In this document: positions 35,575 through 45,526 of the stretch, in pieces
Numbering within the stretch: position 1 is the stretch's first letter
How the letters are laid out: every line of letters begins with the position of its first letter
Origin: Palsa-504 sp963789225
GTDB taxonomy: Bacteria; Actinomycetota; Actinomycetes; Streptosporangiales; Streptosporangiaceae
Direction of reading: 5' to 3'
NCBI GenBank assembly: GCA_963789225.1
Contig: CAWBKD010000023.1
Coordinates: 62,001 to 126,000 of the forward strand
DNA length: 64,000 nt
Translations under genes and position numbers: made by a program
Notes under the pieces: generated by a model
Database searches by the model: none
Told to the model about the DNA's origin: nothing
The model's input: the letters and a program-made list of their open reading frames with translations, nothing else

Positions 35575-35889
35575 ATGACTACGAAGCGGCGGCTCTCAGC
35601 CTCGGTAGATGCAGAGCTGGTGGCTGTGGCACAAAAGGCTGTCACCGGAGGCCACGCCGAAAGCCTGAGCGCCTGGGTCAATGACGCCCTTCGGCTGAAG
35701 GCCGATCACGACCGGCGGTTGCAGGCCCTGGATGAGTTCCTGGCCGCCTACGAGGCTGAGCACGGGGAAATCACCGAGGAAGAGATGCGGGACGCCGCCC
35801 GGCGGGCACGCGAACGAGCCATCGTGGTCAGAGGCACCCCGGAACAGCGTTCAGCCGGGCCAGCGCGGCCCGGCCGGGGTGCGGCCTGA
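35575..35889 (+). CDS. vapB: VapB-type antitoxin (module 2)
   Basis: 104 residues. The start MTTKRRLSASVDAELVAVAQ and LSAWVNDALRLKAD fit a ribbon-helix-helix fold; the tail YEAEHGEITEEEMRDAARRA parallels that of module 1. Its TGA overlaps the toxin ATG by one base. The mRNA is probably leaderless. Confidence 0.85.
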   Translation: MTTKRRLSASVDAELVAVAQKAVTGGHAESLSAWVNDALRLKADHDRRLQALDEFLAAYEAEHGEITEEEMRDAARRARERAIVVRGTPEQRSAGPARPGRGAA

Positions 35890-36266
35890 TGCTCGTGCTG
35901 GACGCAGGAGCATTCGTTGCCGTCGAACGCGGCAGCCGTGACGTCGTAGCGCTGGTCAAGCGCGAACGTCTCGCCGGACGCCCGCCCATCACCAGCGGCG
36001 GCGTGGTCGCCCAGGTCTGGCGCGGCGGTAGCGGACGGCAGGCGCCCCTGGCCCGGCTCCTGGCCGGTACCGACGTCGCTCCCGTCGATGACAGGCTGGG
36101 ACGGCGAGCCGGGATGCTGCTCGCCCGCAGTGGCCATTCCGACGCCATTGACGCTACTGTGGTTTGCCTCGCCGCCGACGGCGACGACATTCTCACTTCT
36201 GATCCCGACGACCTGCGCGCACTTGCGGAAGCAGCCGAGATTCACGTGGAGCTCGTCCCGGTTTAA
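35889..36266 (+). CDS. vapC: PIN-domain toxin VapC (module 2)
   Basis: 125 residues. LVLDAGAFVAVERG gives the first acidic residue, SDAIDATVVCLA and TSDPDDLRAL the others. GGVVAQVWRGGSGRQAPLARLLAG matches module 1. Coupled to vapB by a TGATG overlap. Predicted RNase toxin. Confidence 0.88.
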   Translation: MLVLDAGAFVAVERGSRDVVALVKRERLAGRPPITSGGVVAQVWRGGSGRQAPLARLLAGTDVAPVDDRLGRRAGMLLARSGHSDAIDATVVCLAADGDDILTSDPDDLRALAEAAEIHVELVPV

Positions 36267-36439
36267 CAGCACTGGTCCGCTGTTCCGTACGCAATCTGCG
36301 TGCATGAGGCGGACAGCACGGTCGCGGCGGTCGATGGCTGGTCGTCGCTGGGGATGCCCTGGATGCCGCTGCCGGGCGGATCTAATGTTGGCGTGCGAGT
36401 TTCACGTCACAGCCAGGCGCCCCCGTCGGCGACCCGGAG

Positions 36440-36901
36440 GTGGCCGCCACCGTGCGATTGTTGCACCGTCGCCAGGGCTGGGACCGGGCGGCCGTTATCA
36501 GTTTGCTGGCGTTCCTGCTGGCCTACGCTATCTACCTGAACGCGAAGTCGCAGGGGGCACCTGCCCCGGTGTGGTTCACGGTTATCGTCATCGTGCTCGG
36601 CGCCCTGGCCATCGTCAGCATTGTCGCGGTGGTGGTGGACACCGTGCTCTTGCGGCGCAAGCCACCCGCGGTCCGGGCGCAGTCCGCTCCGATCGCCGCA
36701 CGCCACCCGCGCCGCCCGCATTGCCCCGGTTGCCCGCCCGGTGCGGCCCGCGCATTGCCCGGCGTGCCGTGGTCTAGGGCTGGCGCGATTGCAGCGCCTG
36801 GCGCAGGCGTGCGATGTCCTCAGCGTCTTTCTGGCGCCGAGGGCGGCCAGGCACCCAGATGGGCATCATTTCCTTGCTCTCGATCTGGACGTGCGGGCTG
36901 A
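36440..36901 (+). CDS. Small two-helix membrane protein, C-terminus doubtful
   Basis: GTG start after CCCGGAGG. Residues about 14-36 (RAAVISLLAFLLAYAIYL) and 45-72 (WFTVIVIVLGALAIVSIVAVVV) are clear membrane helices. After RRKPPAVRAQSAPIAARHPRRP the frame becomes Pro/Gly/Arg-rich and overlaps the convergent nucleotidyltransferase gene for 128 bp, so the true protein probably ends earlier through a frameshift. Function unknown. Confidence 0.5.
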   Translation: MAATVRLLHRRQGWDRAAVISLLAFLLAYAIYLNAKSQGAPAPVWFTVIVIVLGALAIVSIVAVVVDTVLLRRKPPAVRAQSAPIAARHPRRPHCPGCPPGAARALPGVPWSRAGAIAAPGAGVRCPQRLSGAEGGQAPRWASFPCSRSGRAG

Positions 36902-37307
36902 TGATCGGGCACTGCACGGGCCCGATCCGCCCCGGCGGCCAGTCCAGCATGCCGTCGGGCCACGGCTCACCCGCATACGGGCCACCAGCCACCGTGACCT
37001 TCCCGTCAGGTCCGCGGGCGAGCCAGCCGAAGCTCATTTCCTCGCCATCCTTGGCCACGTCGAGCTGCTGATCCGGCGGCGGCCCTGTGATTGTCTGGTA
37101 CCCGTCCGCGTGCAGGGCTGCCGTAATGGCCGGCGCGTCATCGATCCAGGCCTCCCAGTCGATATCGACATGATCGCGTGTCACCTGGCCGAGGAAAAAG
37201 TCCATCGCCCAGCCGCCGCGCAGCCAGATCCGGACGCCGAGCCGCTCGGACATCGCGACAGTACCGGCGATCAGCCGGAGCTGGCGCTGCGCGCGTTCGG
37301 TATCCAT
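36774..37307 (-). CDS. Nucleotidyltransferase, aminoglycoside-adenylyltransferase-like
   Basis: 177 residues from ATG 37307. LGVRIWLRGGWAMDFFLGQVTRDHVDIDWEAW carries the GG...D-x-D nucleotidyltransferase motif seen in AadB/LinB-like proteins. It could adenylylate a small molecule such as an aminoglycoside or lincosamide, but many chromosomal members have no known substrate. The C-terminus (IPRRQKDAEDI-like GRPRRQKDAEDIARL) is typical of the family. Confidence 0.8.
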   Translation of the reverse strand: MDTERAQRQLRLIAGTVAMSERLGVRIWLRGGWAMDFFLGQVTRDHVDIDWEAWIDDAPAITAALHADGYQTITGPPPDQQLDVAKDGEEMSFGWLARGPDGKVTVAGGPYAGEPWPDGMLDWPPGRIGPVQCPIISPHVQIESKEMMPIWVPGRPRRQKDAEDIARLRQALQSRQP

Positions 37308-37475
37308 GTCAGGGACCGTACCTGGACAGTGACGATGACACTGGCCGGATTCCGGCAACCAGCACCATCACTGCCGCCATCTCCTGCCCGGCGGCCTGCG
37401 CCGAGCACTCGAAGCGATCATCAGCCCCAGCTCAGCTGACTCGCGCACTAACGTGGCCCAACTCGGGTCTGATCT

Positions 37476-38282
37476 TCACGGCGGTCCGGGCTCCAGGGTG
37501 AGCCCGGTCTGGCCGAGGAATCCGTTAATGAGTGCGGGCCGGTACTGGATGCGCTTGAGCCGGGTCCTGACGATGGCGGTCAGCTGGCCGGCGGTGCAGG
37601 CGGCGAGGTTGCCCAGGCCGTTTTTCATGTTTGCCCACACGCCCTCGCACGGGTTCAGATCGGGGGCGTAAGAGGGCAGCTGGATGACGGTCAGCCAGTC
37701 CGGGTGCGCCCCGGTGAACTTCCGCATTACCGCGCTGACGTGGGTGTTCAGGTTATCCCAGATGATAATCAGCGGGGCCTGCAACTGGTGGTGCGCGGCG
37801 GCGATCAGGCCGGCGTAATCGGCTTCGGACATGCTCCGGCGCTCGCCCTTGCGCCCGCGGTGGACGCGCATCCGGTAGAACAGGTGACCCCGCGCGCCGG
37901 GCTTGAGGCAGACCAGGCCCGCGACCGAGACCCGCCCGGAGCCCTTGCCGGACACGGTGACCACCGGAGTGTGCCCGCGGCGGGCCCAGGTGCGGGCCTT
38001 CGGCGGGCGCAGGGCCTGCCCGGCCTCGTCCTCAAAGCAGATCCACGCCCCGGTCGCCGCCGCTAGCCTCGTACCTTCGCCCAGGTCTCCGCCCGCCACG
38101 CGGCGATCGCTGCCTCGTCGCGCTCGGCGGCCCGGCGCGCGCGGACCTGCGGGCTGAACCCGATCCGGTGCAGCAGGTACGAGGCGCCGCGCAGCGTGTA
38201 GCGCACGTGGAACAGCCGGGCGCGGGCCTTTGGCGGCTCCTTCTCGATGATTACCCACCACTGATCACCTGGATCAGGTTCT
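37476..38282 (-). mobile_element. IS630-family transposase, 5'-truncated and split
   Basis: The DDE catalytic domain is nearly complete: ICFEDEAGQ, IIIWDNLNTHVS and APDLNPCEGVWANMK supply the acidic residues. The preceding part lies in another frame (RYTLRGASYLLHRIGFSPQV...WRAETWAKVRG), as in two-frame IS630 elements. The first helix-turn-helix half is missing: sequence becomes unrelated near 38290, next to the ClC gene end. No terminal inverted repeats were found. Probably a dead element. Confidence 0.8.
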
Positions 38283-38318
38283 CCGGCAGTATGACCTTGA
38301 CGCCGGGTTCCGGGCCCG

Positions 38319-40379
38319 TCAGGGTTGTTCGCTGGGTGCCGGAGCGGGGCCCTCCCGGGCAGGCCGCGCATCTGGGGGGTTGCCGTGTGGCTGGCTGGCC
38401 GTCTCGCCGCGCGGGTGTGATGGTTCCGGGCTGCGTGGTTCGCGGGCGAGCAGGTTGATCCGGTCGCCGGGGGCGAGGGTGATGCCGGGGTCGGGGTCGC
38501 GGAGGGTGTGGTTGTCCAGGACCGAGACCGGGACCCAGCCGGGCGGCCAGCTGGTGCCGCCGAGTGTCTGGCCGGCGGCGGGCGAGCCGGCGGGGATGGT
38601 GATCTCCAGGATCTGGTAGCCGCGCAGCGGGGTCGGCGCCTCGCGGAGATCATCCTGCGGACGGTGGGGCTGTGCCTGCGCGGCGCCGGCCGGGGTGGTG
38701 TGCATGTGGCGGGCGACCGCCTGCAGCACGTTCTGGCTGGTGATCCAGCCTTGGAGGTGCTGTCCGTCGTCGGAGATCACGGGCAGGCCGTCGTGGCCGT
38801 AGAGCTCCAGCTGGCGCAGCGCCTGGGTGAGGGACTCACTCGCGAACAGCACCTGGGGGTGGTGGCGATGGGTGACCGGGCCGGGCAGCGGCGCCCGGTC
38901 CGGGCCTGGCAGGCCGGGTGGCTGGGGTGCGATGGTGAGCGGCGCCGCGAAGGGGTGCATGGCGTCGGCGGCGGTGAGGTCCTCGAACGGGTCCGCAGAG
39001 GGGGTGCGGTCGATGTCGGTGCCGCGGCGCAGCAGCTTGGTGGTGTAGATGGTGCCGTAGCTCAGCGCCCGCGAGGTGGCGGTGGCGATGGCGACGGCGA
39101 GCATGACCGGCAGGGTGAGGGTGTAGTCGCCGGTCATCTCCACGACGCTGGCCAGCGATGTCAGCGGCGCCCGCGCCGCGGAGGCGAACACCGCGCCCAT
39201 CGCGACGACCGCGTACAGGGCGGGCTGCCCGGCGGCCGGGCCGAGCAGGTGGCCGGCGAGCTCGCCGAAGGCCATGCCGGAGGTGGCGCCGATGAACAGC
39301 GACGGGGCGAACACCCCGCCTGATCCGCCGATGCCGATGGTCAGGCTGCACGCGATGATCTTCCCGGCCGCCAGGATGATCAGGAACCACAGGGCGTAGC
39401 TGCCGCCGACGGCCTTGTACAGGACCGGGTAGCCGACCCCGTACATCTGCGGGAGGGCGAGCAGCAGCAGCCCGAGCGCGATCCCGCCGGCCGCGGGCCG
39501 GGCCCATTCCGGGCGGTTCCCCCACACCTTGTCGCACAGGTCCTCGGTCGCGTACAGGATCTTCGCGAACGCCAGCCCGGCCAGTGCCGCGACCACGGCC
39601 AGGGCCGCGATGAGCAGGTAGCTGCTCAGGTGGTGCAGCGCGATGCCGGACGGCAGCCCGGACAGGAACGGGGCGCTGCCCAGGAACTGGCGGCTGACCA
39701 GGTCGGCGGCCATCGCCGACAGCATCACGGTGAAGATCGCCTCGACGGAGAACTCCCGCAAGATGATCTCGACCCCGAAGAACACCCCGGTGATCGGCGC
39801 GTTGAACGTGGCGGAGATCCCGCCGGCCGCGCCGCAGGCGACCAGGATCCGCAGCCGGCTCTCCGGCATCTTGACCCACTGGCCCAGGCTGGAGGCCAGC
39901 GCGGAGCCGATCTGCACGATCGGGCCCTCCCGGCCGACCGACCCGCCGACCCCGATGCAGATGGCGGAGGCGACCGACTTCACGGCGGCGACCTGGGGCC
40001 GGATCCGGCCGCCTTCCTCGGCGACGGCGATCATCACCTCGGGCACGCCGTGGCCGCGGGCCTCACGGGCGTACCGGTAGATCAGCGGCCCGTAGACCAG
40101 CCCGCCGATGACCGGGATCACCACGAAGAACCCCGGCCCTAGCCACGGCAGGTGGGAGCTGTCCACGCGTCCTTGCTGGCCGAACTGGACATGGCCGGTG
40201 GCCAGCCAGGTGAAGAAGTAGATCAGGTACCGGAACGCGACCGCGCCCAGCCCTGATCCCGCGCCCACCACCAGGGCGATGACCAGCAGCCCGGCCCGGG
40301 TGCCCCGCAGCCACCCGCTCGCCTTGCCGGTCCACGGCACTGCTCCCGGCGGCCTGCCCGCCGCCGCCTCGCCGGTCAT
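38319..40379 (-). CDS. ClC-family chloride channel/transporter with CBS and RCK_C-like tail
   Basis: 686 residues from ATG 40379. About ten membrane helices with the selectivity motifs GVGGSVGREGPIVQIG (gating Glu in GREGP) and IGIGGSGGVFAPSLFIGA. After the channel come a CBS-type domain (LRQLELYGHDGLPVISDDGQHLQGW) and a TrkA_C/RCK_C-like domain (ILEITIPAGSPAAGQTLGG, LAPGDRINLLA). The gating Glu suggests H+/Cl- exchange. Overlaps the MarR gene by ATGA, so both are one operon. Confidence 0.9.
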   Translation of the reverse strand: MTGEAAAGRPPGAVPWTGKASGWLRGTRAGLLVIALVVGAGSGLGAVAFRYLIYFFTWLATGHVQFGQQGRVDSSHLPWLGPGFFVVIPVIGGLVYGPLIYRYAREARGHGVPEVMIAVAEEGGRIRPQVAAVKSVASAICIGVGGSVGREGPIVQIGSALASSLGQWVKMPESRLRILVACGAAGGISATFNAPITGVFFGVEIILREFSVEAIFTVMLSAMAADLVSRQFLGSAPFLSGLPSGIALHHLSSYLLIAALAVVAALAGLAFAKILYATEDLCDKVWGNRPEWARPAAGGIALGLLLLALPQMYGVGYPVLYKAVGGSYALWFLIILAAGKIIACSLTIGIGGSGGVFAPSLFIGATSGMAFGELAGHLLGPAAGQPALYAVVAMGAVFASAARAPLTSLASVVEMTGDYTLTLPVMLAVAIATATSRALSYGTIYTTKLLRRGTDIDRTPSADPFEDLTAADAMHPFAAPLTIAPQPPGLPGPDRAPLPGPVTHRHHPQVLFASESLTQALRQLELYGHDGLPVISDDGQHLQGWITSQNVLQAVARHMHTTPAGAAQAQPHRPQDDLREAPTPLRGYQILEITIPAGSPAAGQTLGGTSWPPGWVPVSVLDNHTLRDPDPGITLAPGDRINLLAREPRSPEPSHPRGETASQPHGNPPDARPAREGPAPAPSEQP

Positions 40380-40927
40380 GATCGTCCCTGTGTGCTGCCG
40401 GAGCGCGCTGGCGCCCGTTTCATCCTGGCCGCCGCCGGCGGCGGCGCTGGCGGGGGATCCGCCGGCCACTGGCTGTCGGGGATCTCCCCGGCCGCCGCGG
40501 CGAACGCCGCCAGCGCGCCGGCCACCGCCGACTGCTGCCGGGCCGGGAGCCTGCCCAGGATGCCGGCGATCAGCGCCCGCCGCCGGGCGGTCGCCTGGTC
40601 CACCACCTGCCGGCCTGCGGCGGTGATGGACACCTGCACGGCGCGGCGGTCGGCGCGGGCGCGGTGCCGGCGGATCAGGCCCTTGCGCAGCAGCCGGTCG
40701 CACATCCGCCCGGCCGTGGACGGCGTGACATCCAGCGCCCCGGCGAGGTCGGTCATCCGCTGCGGCCCGCGGGAGGCGAGCACCACCAGGGCCCGGTACT
40801 GGGCGATGGTGGTGTCCTCCGCGGCCGCGCCCAGCGACTGGGTGGCCACCGCGACCAGCGTGCGGCTCGCCGTCAGCACCGCGTCCACCGCGGCCTCGTC
40901 CGCCACGTCCGCCACGTCCTCAGTCAT
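40376..40927 (-). CDS. MarR-family regulator
   Basis: 183 residues. YRALVVLASRGPQRMTDLAGALDVTPSTAGRMCDRLLRKGLIRRHRARADRRAVQV is the MarR winged helix. The C-terminal 25 residues are Pro/Ala-rich and extra to the family. It is the first gene of a two-gene operon with the ClC channel (ATGA overlap) and probably controls it. Confidence 0.9.
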   Translation of the reverse strand: MTEDVADVADEAAVDAVLTASRTLVAVATQSLGAAAEDTTIAQYRALVVLASRGPQRMTDLAGALDVTPSTAGRMCDRLLRKGLIRRHRARADRRAVQVSITAAGRQVVDQATARRRALIAGILGRLPARQQSAVAGALAAFAAAAGEIPDSQWPADPPPAPPPAAARMKRAPARSGSTQGRS

Positions 40928-41069
40928 GCCACGCCCGCCAATTTTACTTGCCTACCGCAACGATTGCATAATGACTCTATCGGCAAATGCACCTCAGGTC
41001 AGCACGTGACGGCCCGGGCGAGCCGGCCGGCACAGCGCTGGATGCCTGGCCAGGTCTGGAGGACCGGCA

Positions 41070-41300
41070 GGGCACGTCGGCCACGAAGACCACGGCGGTG
41101 AGCAGGATCACCGGACGCCGGCCCCACCGGTCAGCCAGCCGGCCCGCGCCCAAGGTCCCGGCCACCGCGCCGACCAGAAGGAAGCTGGTGACAAGCTCCT
41201 TGGAATGAGGAGATGGGACCGAAGCTGGTGTGCAGGAAGAGCAGCGCGCCGGAGACGACGCCAGTGTCATAGCGAACATCAGGCGCTCCGGGCGTCCTCG
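41070..41300 (-). pseudogene. MFS sugar-porter fragment with frameshifts
   Basis: Pieces of one transporter appear in different frames: RPERLMFA, then (shifted) YDTGVVSGALLFLHTSFGPISSF, then (shifted back) KELVTSFLLVGAVAGTLGAG followed by RLADRWGRRPVILLTAVVF, the MFS motif A. That equals helices 1-3 of a sugar/H+ symporter; the other nine helices are absent. Dead gene next to phosphoketolase. Confidence 0.75.
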
Positions 41301-41419
41301 GTCTGCGATCCCCGCCCGGGCGGAGCGCTTGTTGCAGGCCGGATTGCTCTCATCTATCGTCGGCGGTCCCTGGTCGCCGGCCACCAGCGCCCGCGCGGTG
41401 GCCAGGACCTCCCCGGCGG

Positions 41420-43818
41420 TCATGCCGGGCCGCCGCCCCAGGTCCAGTTCCGGATTTCGGGCATGTCCTGGCCGTGGATGTCGATGTACTGGCCGTGCTC
41501 GACGAGCTTGTCCTGCATCATCTGCTTGAGGTAGTCGCCGGTGGCGCCGAGCTGGGGGAGCCGGTCGATCACGTCCTGGACCAGGTGGTAGCGGTCCAGG
41601 CGGTTCTGCACCCGCATGTCGAAGGCCGTGGTGATGGTGCCCTCTTCGTTGTACCCGCGGACGTGCAGGTTGCGGTTCGCGCGGCGGTAGGTCAGCCGGT
41701 GGATCAGCTGGGGGTACCCGTGGAAGCCGAAGATGATGTGTTTGTCCTTGGTGAACAGCGAGTCGTAATCGGTGTCGCTCAGCCCGTGCGGGTGCTCGCT
41801 GGCGGACTGCAGTTTCATCAGGTCCACGACGTTGACCACCCGGATCTTCAGCTCCGGCAGGTGCTCGCGCAGGATGGAGACGGCAGCCAGCACCTCCAGG
41901 GTCGGGGTGTCCCCGCAGCAGGCCATCACGACGTCCGGCTCGGCGCCCTGGTCGTTGCCGGCCCAGGGCCAGATGCCGATCCCTTCGGTGCAGTGCACCG
42001 CGGCGGCTTCCATGTCCAGCCACTGGGGCATAGCGCGTTTGCCCGCGACGACGACGTTGACGTAGTGGCGGCTGCGCAGGCAGTGGTCGAAGACCGACAG
42101 CAGGCAGTTGGCGTCGGGCGGCAGGTATACCCGGACGATGTCGGCTTTCTTGTTGACCACGTGGTCGAGGAACCCGGGGTCCTGGTGGGTGAAGCCGTTG
42201 TGGTCCTGTTGCCAGACGTGGGAGGCGAGCAGGTAGTTCAGCGAGGCGATGTTCCGCCGCCAGGGCAGCTGCGCGGTGACCTTGAGCCATTTGGCGTGCT
42301 GGTTGAACATCGAGTCGACGATGTGGATGAAAGCTTCGTAGCAGTTGAACAGGCCGTGCCGCCCGGTCAGCAGGTAGCCCTCCAGCCAGCCCTCGCACTG
42401 GTGCTCGCTGAGCATGGAGTCCAGCACCCGCCCATCGGGAGCGAGGAATTCGTCGCTTGGTTGGGTCCGGGCCTCCCACTGGCGGCTGGTGACCTCGAAG
42501 ACCGCGCCGAGCAGGTTTGAGATGGTCTCGTCGGGACCGAAGACCCGGAAATTCCGTTGCGCCTGGTTCAGCTCGGTCACGTCGCGGAGGAACTTTCCGA
42601 GCACGAGCGTGTCCCCGGCGTCAACGGCGCCGGGCGAGGGCACGTTGACCGCGTGGGCCCGGAAGTCGGGCATGCGCAGGTCGCGGAGCAGGACGCCGCC
42701 ATTGGCGTGCGGGTTGGCGCCCATCCGCCGGTCCCCCTCGGGCGCGAGATCGGCGAGCTCGGGCCGCAGCCGGCCGACTTCATCGAACACCCCTCTTCCG
42801 GCTGGTAGCTCTTCATCCAGCTTTCCAGCTGCCCGACGTGCCCGGGATGATCGGAATCCACCAGCAGCGGCACTTGATGAGCTCGGAAGGTGCCCTCGAC
42901 TTGCAGGCCGTCGACGACCTTCGGCCCTGTCCAGCCCTTGGGTGACTTCAGCACGATCATCGGCCAGCGCCGCCGGGTGGTGTCGCCGGTGGCGCGCGCA
43001 TCGCCCTGGATTTTCCGAATGCCGGCGAGGGCCTCCTCCAGTGTGCCGGCCATCAGCTGGTGCATCTCGTCCGGGTCGTCGCCTGCCACGAACAGGGGCT
43101 CCCAGCCGCAGCCGCGCAGGAACTGGGTCAGTTCCTCATCCCCGATGCGGGCCAGGACGGTGGGGTTGCTGATCTTGTAGCCGTTCAGGTGCAGGATCGG
43201 CAGCACGGCCCCGTCGCTGATGGGGTTGAGGAACTTGGTGGACTGCCAGGAGGTGGCCAGCGGGCCTGTCTCGGCCTCGCCGTCGCCGATCACGCAGGCG
43301 ACGATCAGGCCGGGATTGTCGAACGCGGCCCCGAACGCGTGGCTGAGCGAGTAGCCCAGCTCGCCGCCTTCGTGGATCGAGCCCGGGGTGGTGGGCGCGA
43401 CGTGGCTGGAGATCCCGCCGGGGAAGGAGAACTGGGTGAACAGTTTCTTCAGCCCGGCCTCGTCCTGGCTGACGTCCGGGTAGATCTCGCTGTAGGTGCC
43501 CTCCAGGTAGGTGTTGCCGACCAGCGCCGGGCCGCCGTGCCCGGGACCGGCGACATAGAACATGTCCAGGTCATAGTTCTTGATGATCCGGTTCAGGTGC
43601 ACGTAGATGAAATTCTGGCCCGGTGTGGTGCCCCAGTGCCCGACCACCAGCGGCTTCACGTCCGACAGCTCCAGCGGCCGTTTCAGCAGCGGATTGTCAT
43701 ACAGGTAGATCTGGCCGACCGACAGGTAGTTCGCGGCCCGCCAGTACGCATTCATCCTGCGGGCAAGTTCCGGGGAAAGCGGCCCCGTCACCGCAGTATC
43801 TATATCTATTGTCGTCAT
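41420..43818 (-). pseudogene. Phosphoketolase (XFP) with single 1-nt frameshift
   Basis: Two abutting frames give one phosphoketolase of about 800 residues. The N-part (43818 to about 42793) has GHWGTTPGQNF, GPGHGGPALVGN and the TPP motif GDGEAETGPLATSW. The C-part continues from FDEVGRLRPELADLAPEGDRRM to WTWGGGPA. They switch at a GGGG run (42790-42793), where one base is missing relative to PEEGVFDEV. The enzyme splits xylulose-5-P or fructose-6-P to acetyl-P. If the shift is real the gene is dead; if it is a sequencing error, it is intact. Good GGAGGA site; 18 bp after ppk2. Confidence 0.88.
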
Positions 43819-43836
43819 GAGTCAGTCCTCCATTTT

Positions 43837-44781
43837 TCACGTGCCGGGTTTCGCCGCGGCGGGGTCGGCGGGGGCTCCGGGCGGTGCCTCGGCCTCAAGT
43901 TCGGCCTTGGCCCGCTGGAGTTCCTGCCGGGCGGCTTCATCCAGGACCGGGTAGCGGGGGCCGATCTCGATCAGGGTGGCGGCGATGACCGCGGCGGCGC
44001 AGATCCGGGTGAGCCACTTGTGGTCGGCGGGCAGGACGTACCAGGGAGCCCATTCGGTGCTGGTGTGGGTGAGCATCTCGGCGTAGGCCCGCTGGTAGTC
44101 ATCCCAGTACCGGCGTTCCCGCGCGTCGCCGGCGGAGAATTTCCAGTTCTTCTGCGGCCGGTCGATCCGCTGGAGGAACCGGGTCCGCTGTTCCTCCTTG
44201 GACACGTTGAGGAACAGCTTGACCACCCGGATACCGTTGTCCGCCAGGTAGTGCTCCCAGTCGTTGATCTCCCGGTACCGGCGCTTCCACACGCCGGGCC
44301 CCTTGGCCTGCAGGGCGAGCTTCTGGCGGTCCAGGTTCTGCGGGTGCACCCGCACGACGAGGACCTCCTCGTAATGGGATCTGTTGAAGATGCCGATCTG
44401 CCCGCGGGCGGGCAGCCGGCGGGCGTGCCGCCACAGGTAGTCGTGGCCCAGTTCCTCCGCGGACGGCGCCTTGAAACTGGACACCGTGACTCCTTGCGGG
44501 TTCACGCCGCTCATCACGTGCCGGATCGTGCCGTCCTTGCCGCCCGCGTCGATCGCCTGCAGGACGACCAGGACACCCCAGGTATCCTGCGCGGCCAGCC
44601 GCCGCTGGTATTCGGTGAGCAGTCCCGCGCCGCGCTGCAGGAGCCGCGCCCCGTCTTTTTTCTTGTGCAGCCCGCACCGGTCACCTGGGTCGAAGTCCTC
44701 CGGCAGCTGCACCGTGGAGCCGGGCTTGACGCGCAGCGGCCCGGCGAACCCGGGAGCCCAGTCAGTGTCCTGACTGGTCAT
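43837..44781 (-). CDS. ppk2: Polyphosphate kinase 2 (PPK2) family protein
   Basis: 314 residues from ATG 44781. Walker A-like AIDAGGKDGTIRHVMSGVNPQG, then FNRSHYEEVLVVRVHP and the lid/Walker B-type VVKLFLNVSKEEQ fit PPK2, which phosphorylates (d)NDP or NMP from polyphosphate. Through a 2-nt deletion in the upstream PRC gene the PRC frame now runs into this gene without a stop, so a 551-residue fusion could also be made. The phosphoketolase gene follows closely. Confidence 0.9.
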   Translation of the reverse strand: MTSQDTDWAPGFAGPLRVKPGSTVQLPEDFDPGDRCGLHKKKDGARLLQRGAGLLTEYQRRLAAQDTWGVLVVLQAIDAGGKDGTIRHVMSGVNPQGVTVSSFKAPSAEELGHDYLWRHARRLPARGQIGIFNRSHYEEVLVVRVHPQNLDRQKLALQAKGPGVWKRRYREINDWEHYLADNGIRVVKLFLNVSKEEQRTRFLQRIDRPQKNWKFSAGDARERRYWDDYQRAYAEMLTHTSTEWAPWYVLPADHKWLTRICAAAVIAATLIEIGPRYPVLDEAARQELQRAKAELEAEAPPGAPADPAAAKPGT

Positions 44782-45492
44782 CCGCTTCCCCGCCCGCCGC
44801 CGACGCTGGCGCCGGGGTGACCGGCGTCCACGGGCGGCAGGTCCTCCACCTCGTGTTTGGTGATCGTGAGCTGGATGCCGTCGCTGGTGCTGGCCACCGC
44901 GCACCGGGATGGCTACCTCCCGGCGGCCCCACAGGTGACCCTCCTGCAGGAGCACATGGGTCACGTGGCCGTTGCGGCGGTCGATGACCAGCCCCTGGAC
45001 CCGGCCGATGTGGCCGTCGGTGGCCTGGACGTGGTCGCCGCGGCGCACGTCCACCTCCCCCGGAGGGACGCTGTCATAGGTGACGGTCCGCGAGGGGCTC
45101 CCGCCGGCCAGGCCCATGCTGCCCAGGCCCATGCTGCCCATTCCGACGCCCATGCCGACGCCGCCCGTGCCCAGGCCGTAGTAGGGCCAGTAGCTCACCT
45201 GGCCGGGGCCGTAGCCGGCGTAGCTGCCGGTTCCCCGTATGAACTGGGTTTCCTCAGCGGGGTCGAGCTTCTCGAACTCCGCCGTGGTGCAGCGGAGCTG
45301 GATCTGGCCTGCCGTCGCGTCGATGAGGTCAAGCGGGACGAGCCGGCCGGGGTCTCGCCGGTGCTCCGGCTCGACCACCAGATGGGTGACCGCCTCGGCG
45401 ACCGGGTCGACGATCACACGTGTCACCTCGCCGCAGGTCCCGTCGCTGCAGCTGGCCTCGGCCCCGATCGTGAACTGCGCCGTGCCTGCCAT
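44778..45492 (-). pseudogene. PRC-barrel domain protein, copy 1, frameshifted into PPK2
   Basis: Starts MAGTAQFTIGAEASCSDGTCG and has two PRC-barrel units (GEVTRVIVDPVAEAVTHLVV and IGRVQGLVIDRRNGHVTHVLL) joined by a Gly/Met-rich stretch. At about 44902 two bases are missing compared with copy 2 (GCGCACCGGG instead of GCGCTGACCGGG on the plus strand). The original stop at 44778 (ATGA overlap with ppk2) is lost from frame, so translation would continue in the PPK2 frame. See copy 2 at 46520-47194. Confidence 0.8.
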
Positions 45493-45526
45493 GGTCTTCC
45501 TCTTCCTCTTAGTCTTGTTAGTCCTG

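Noticed and set aside
42790..42793. Programmed frameshift in phosphoketolase
   Set aside because: The site is a plain GGGG run without X-XXY-YYZ slippery pattern or clear downstream pseudoknot, and phosphoketolases are not known to use recoding.
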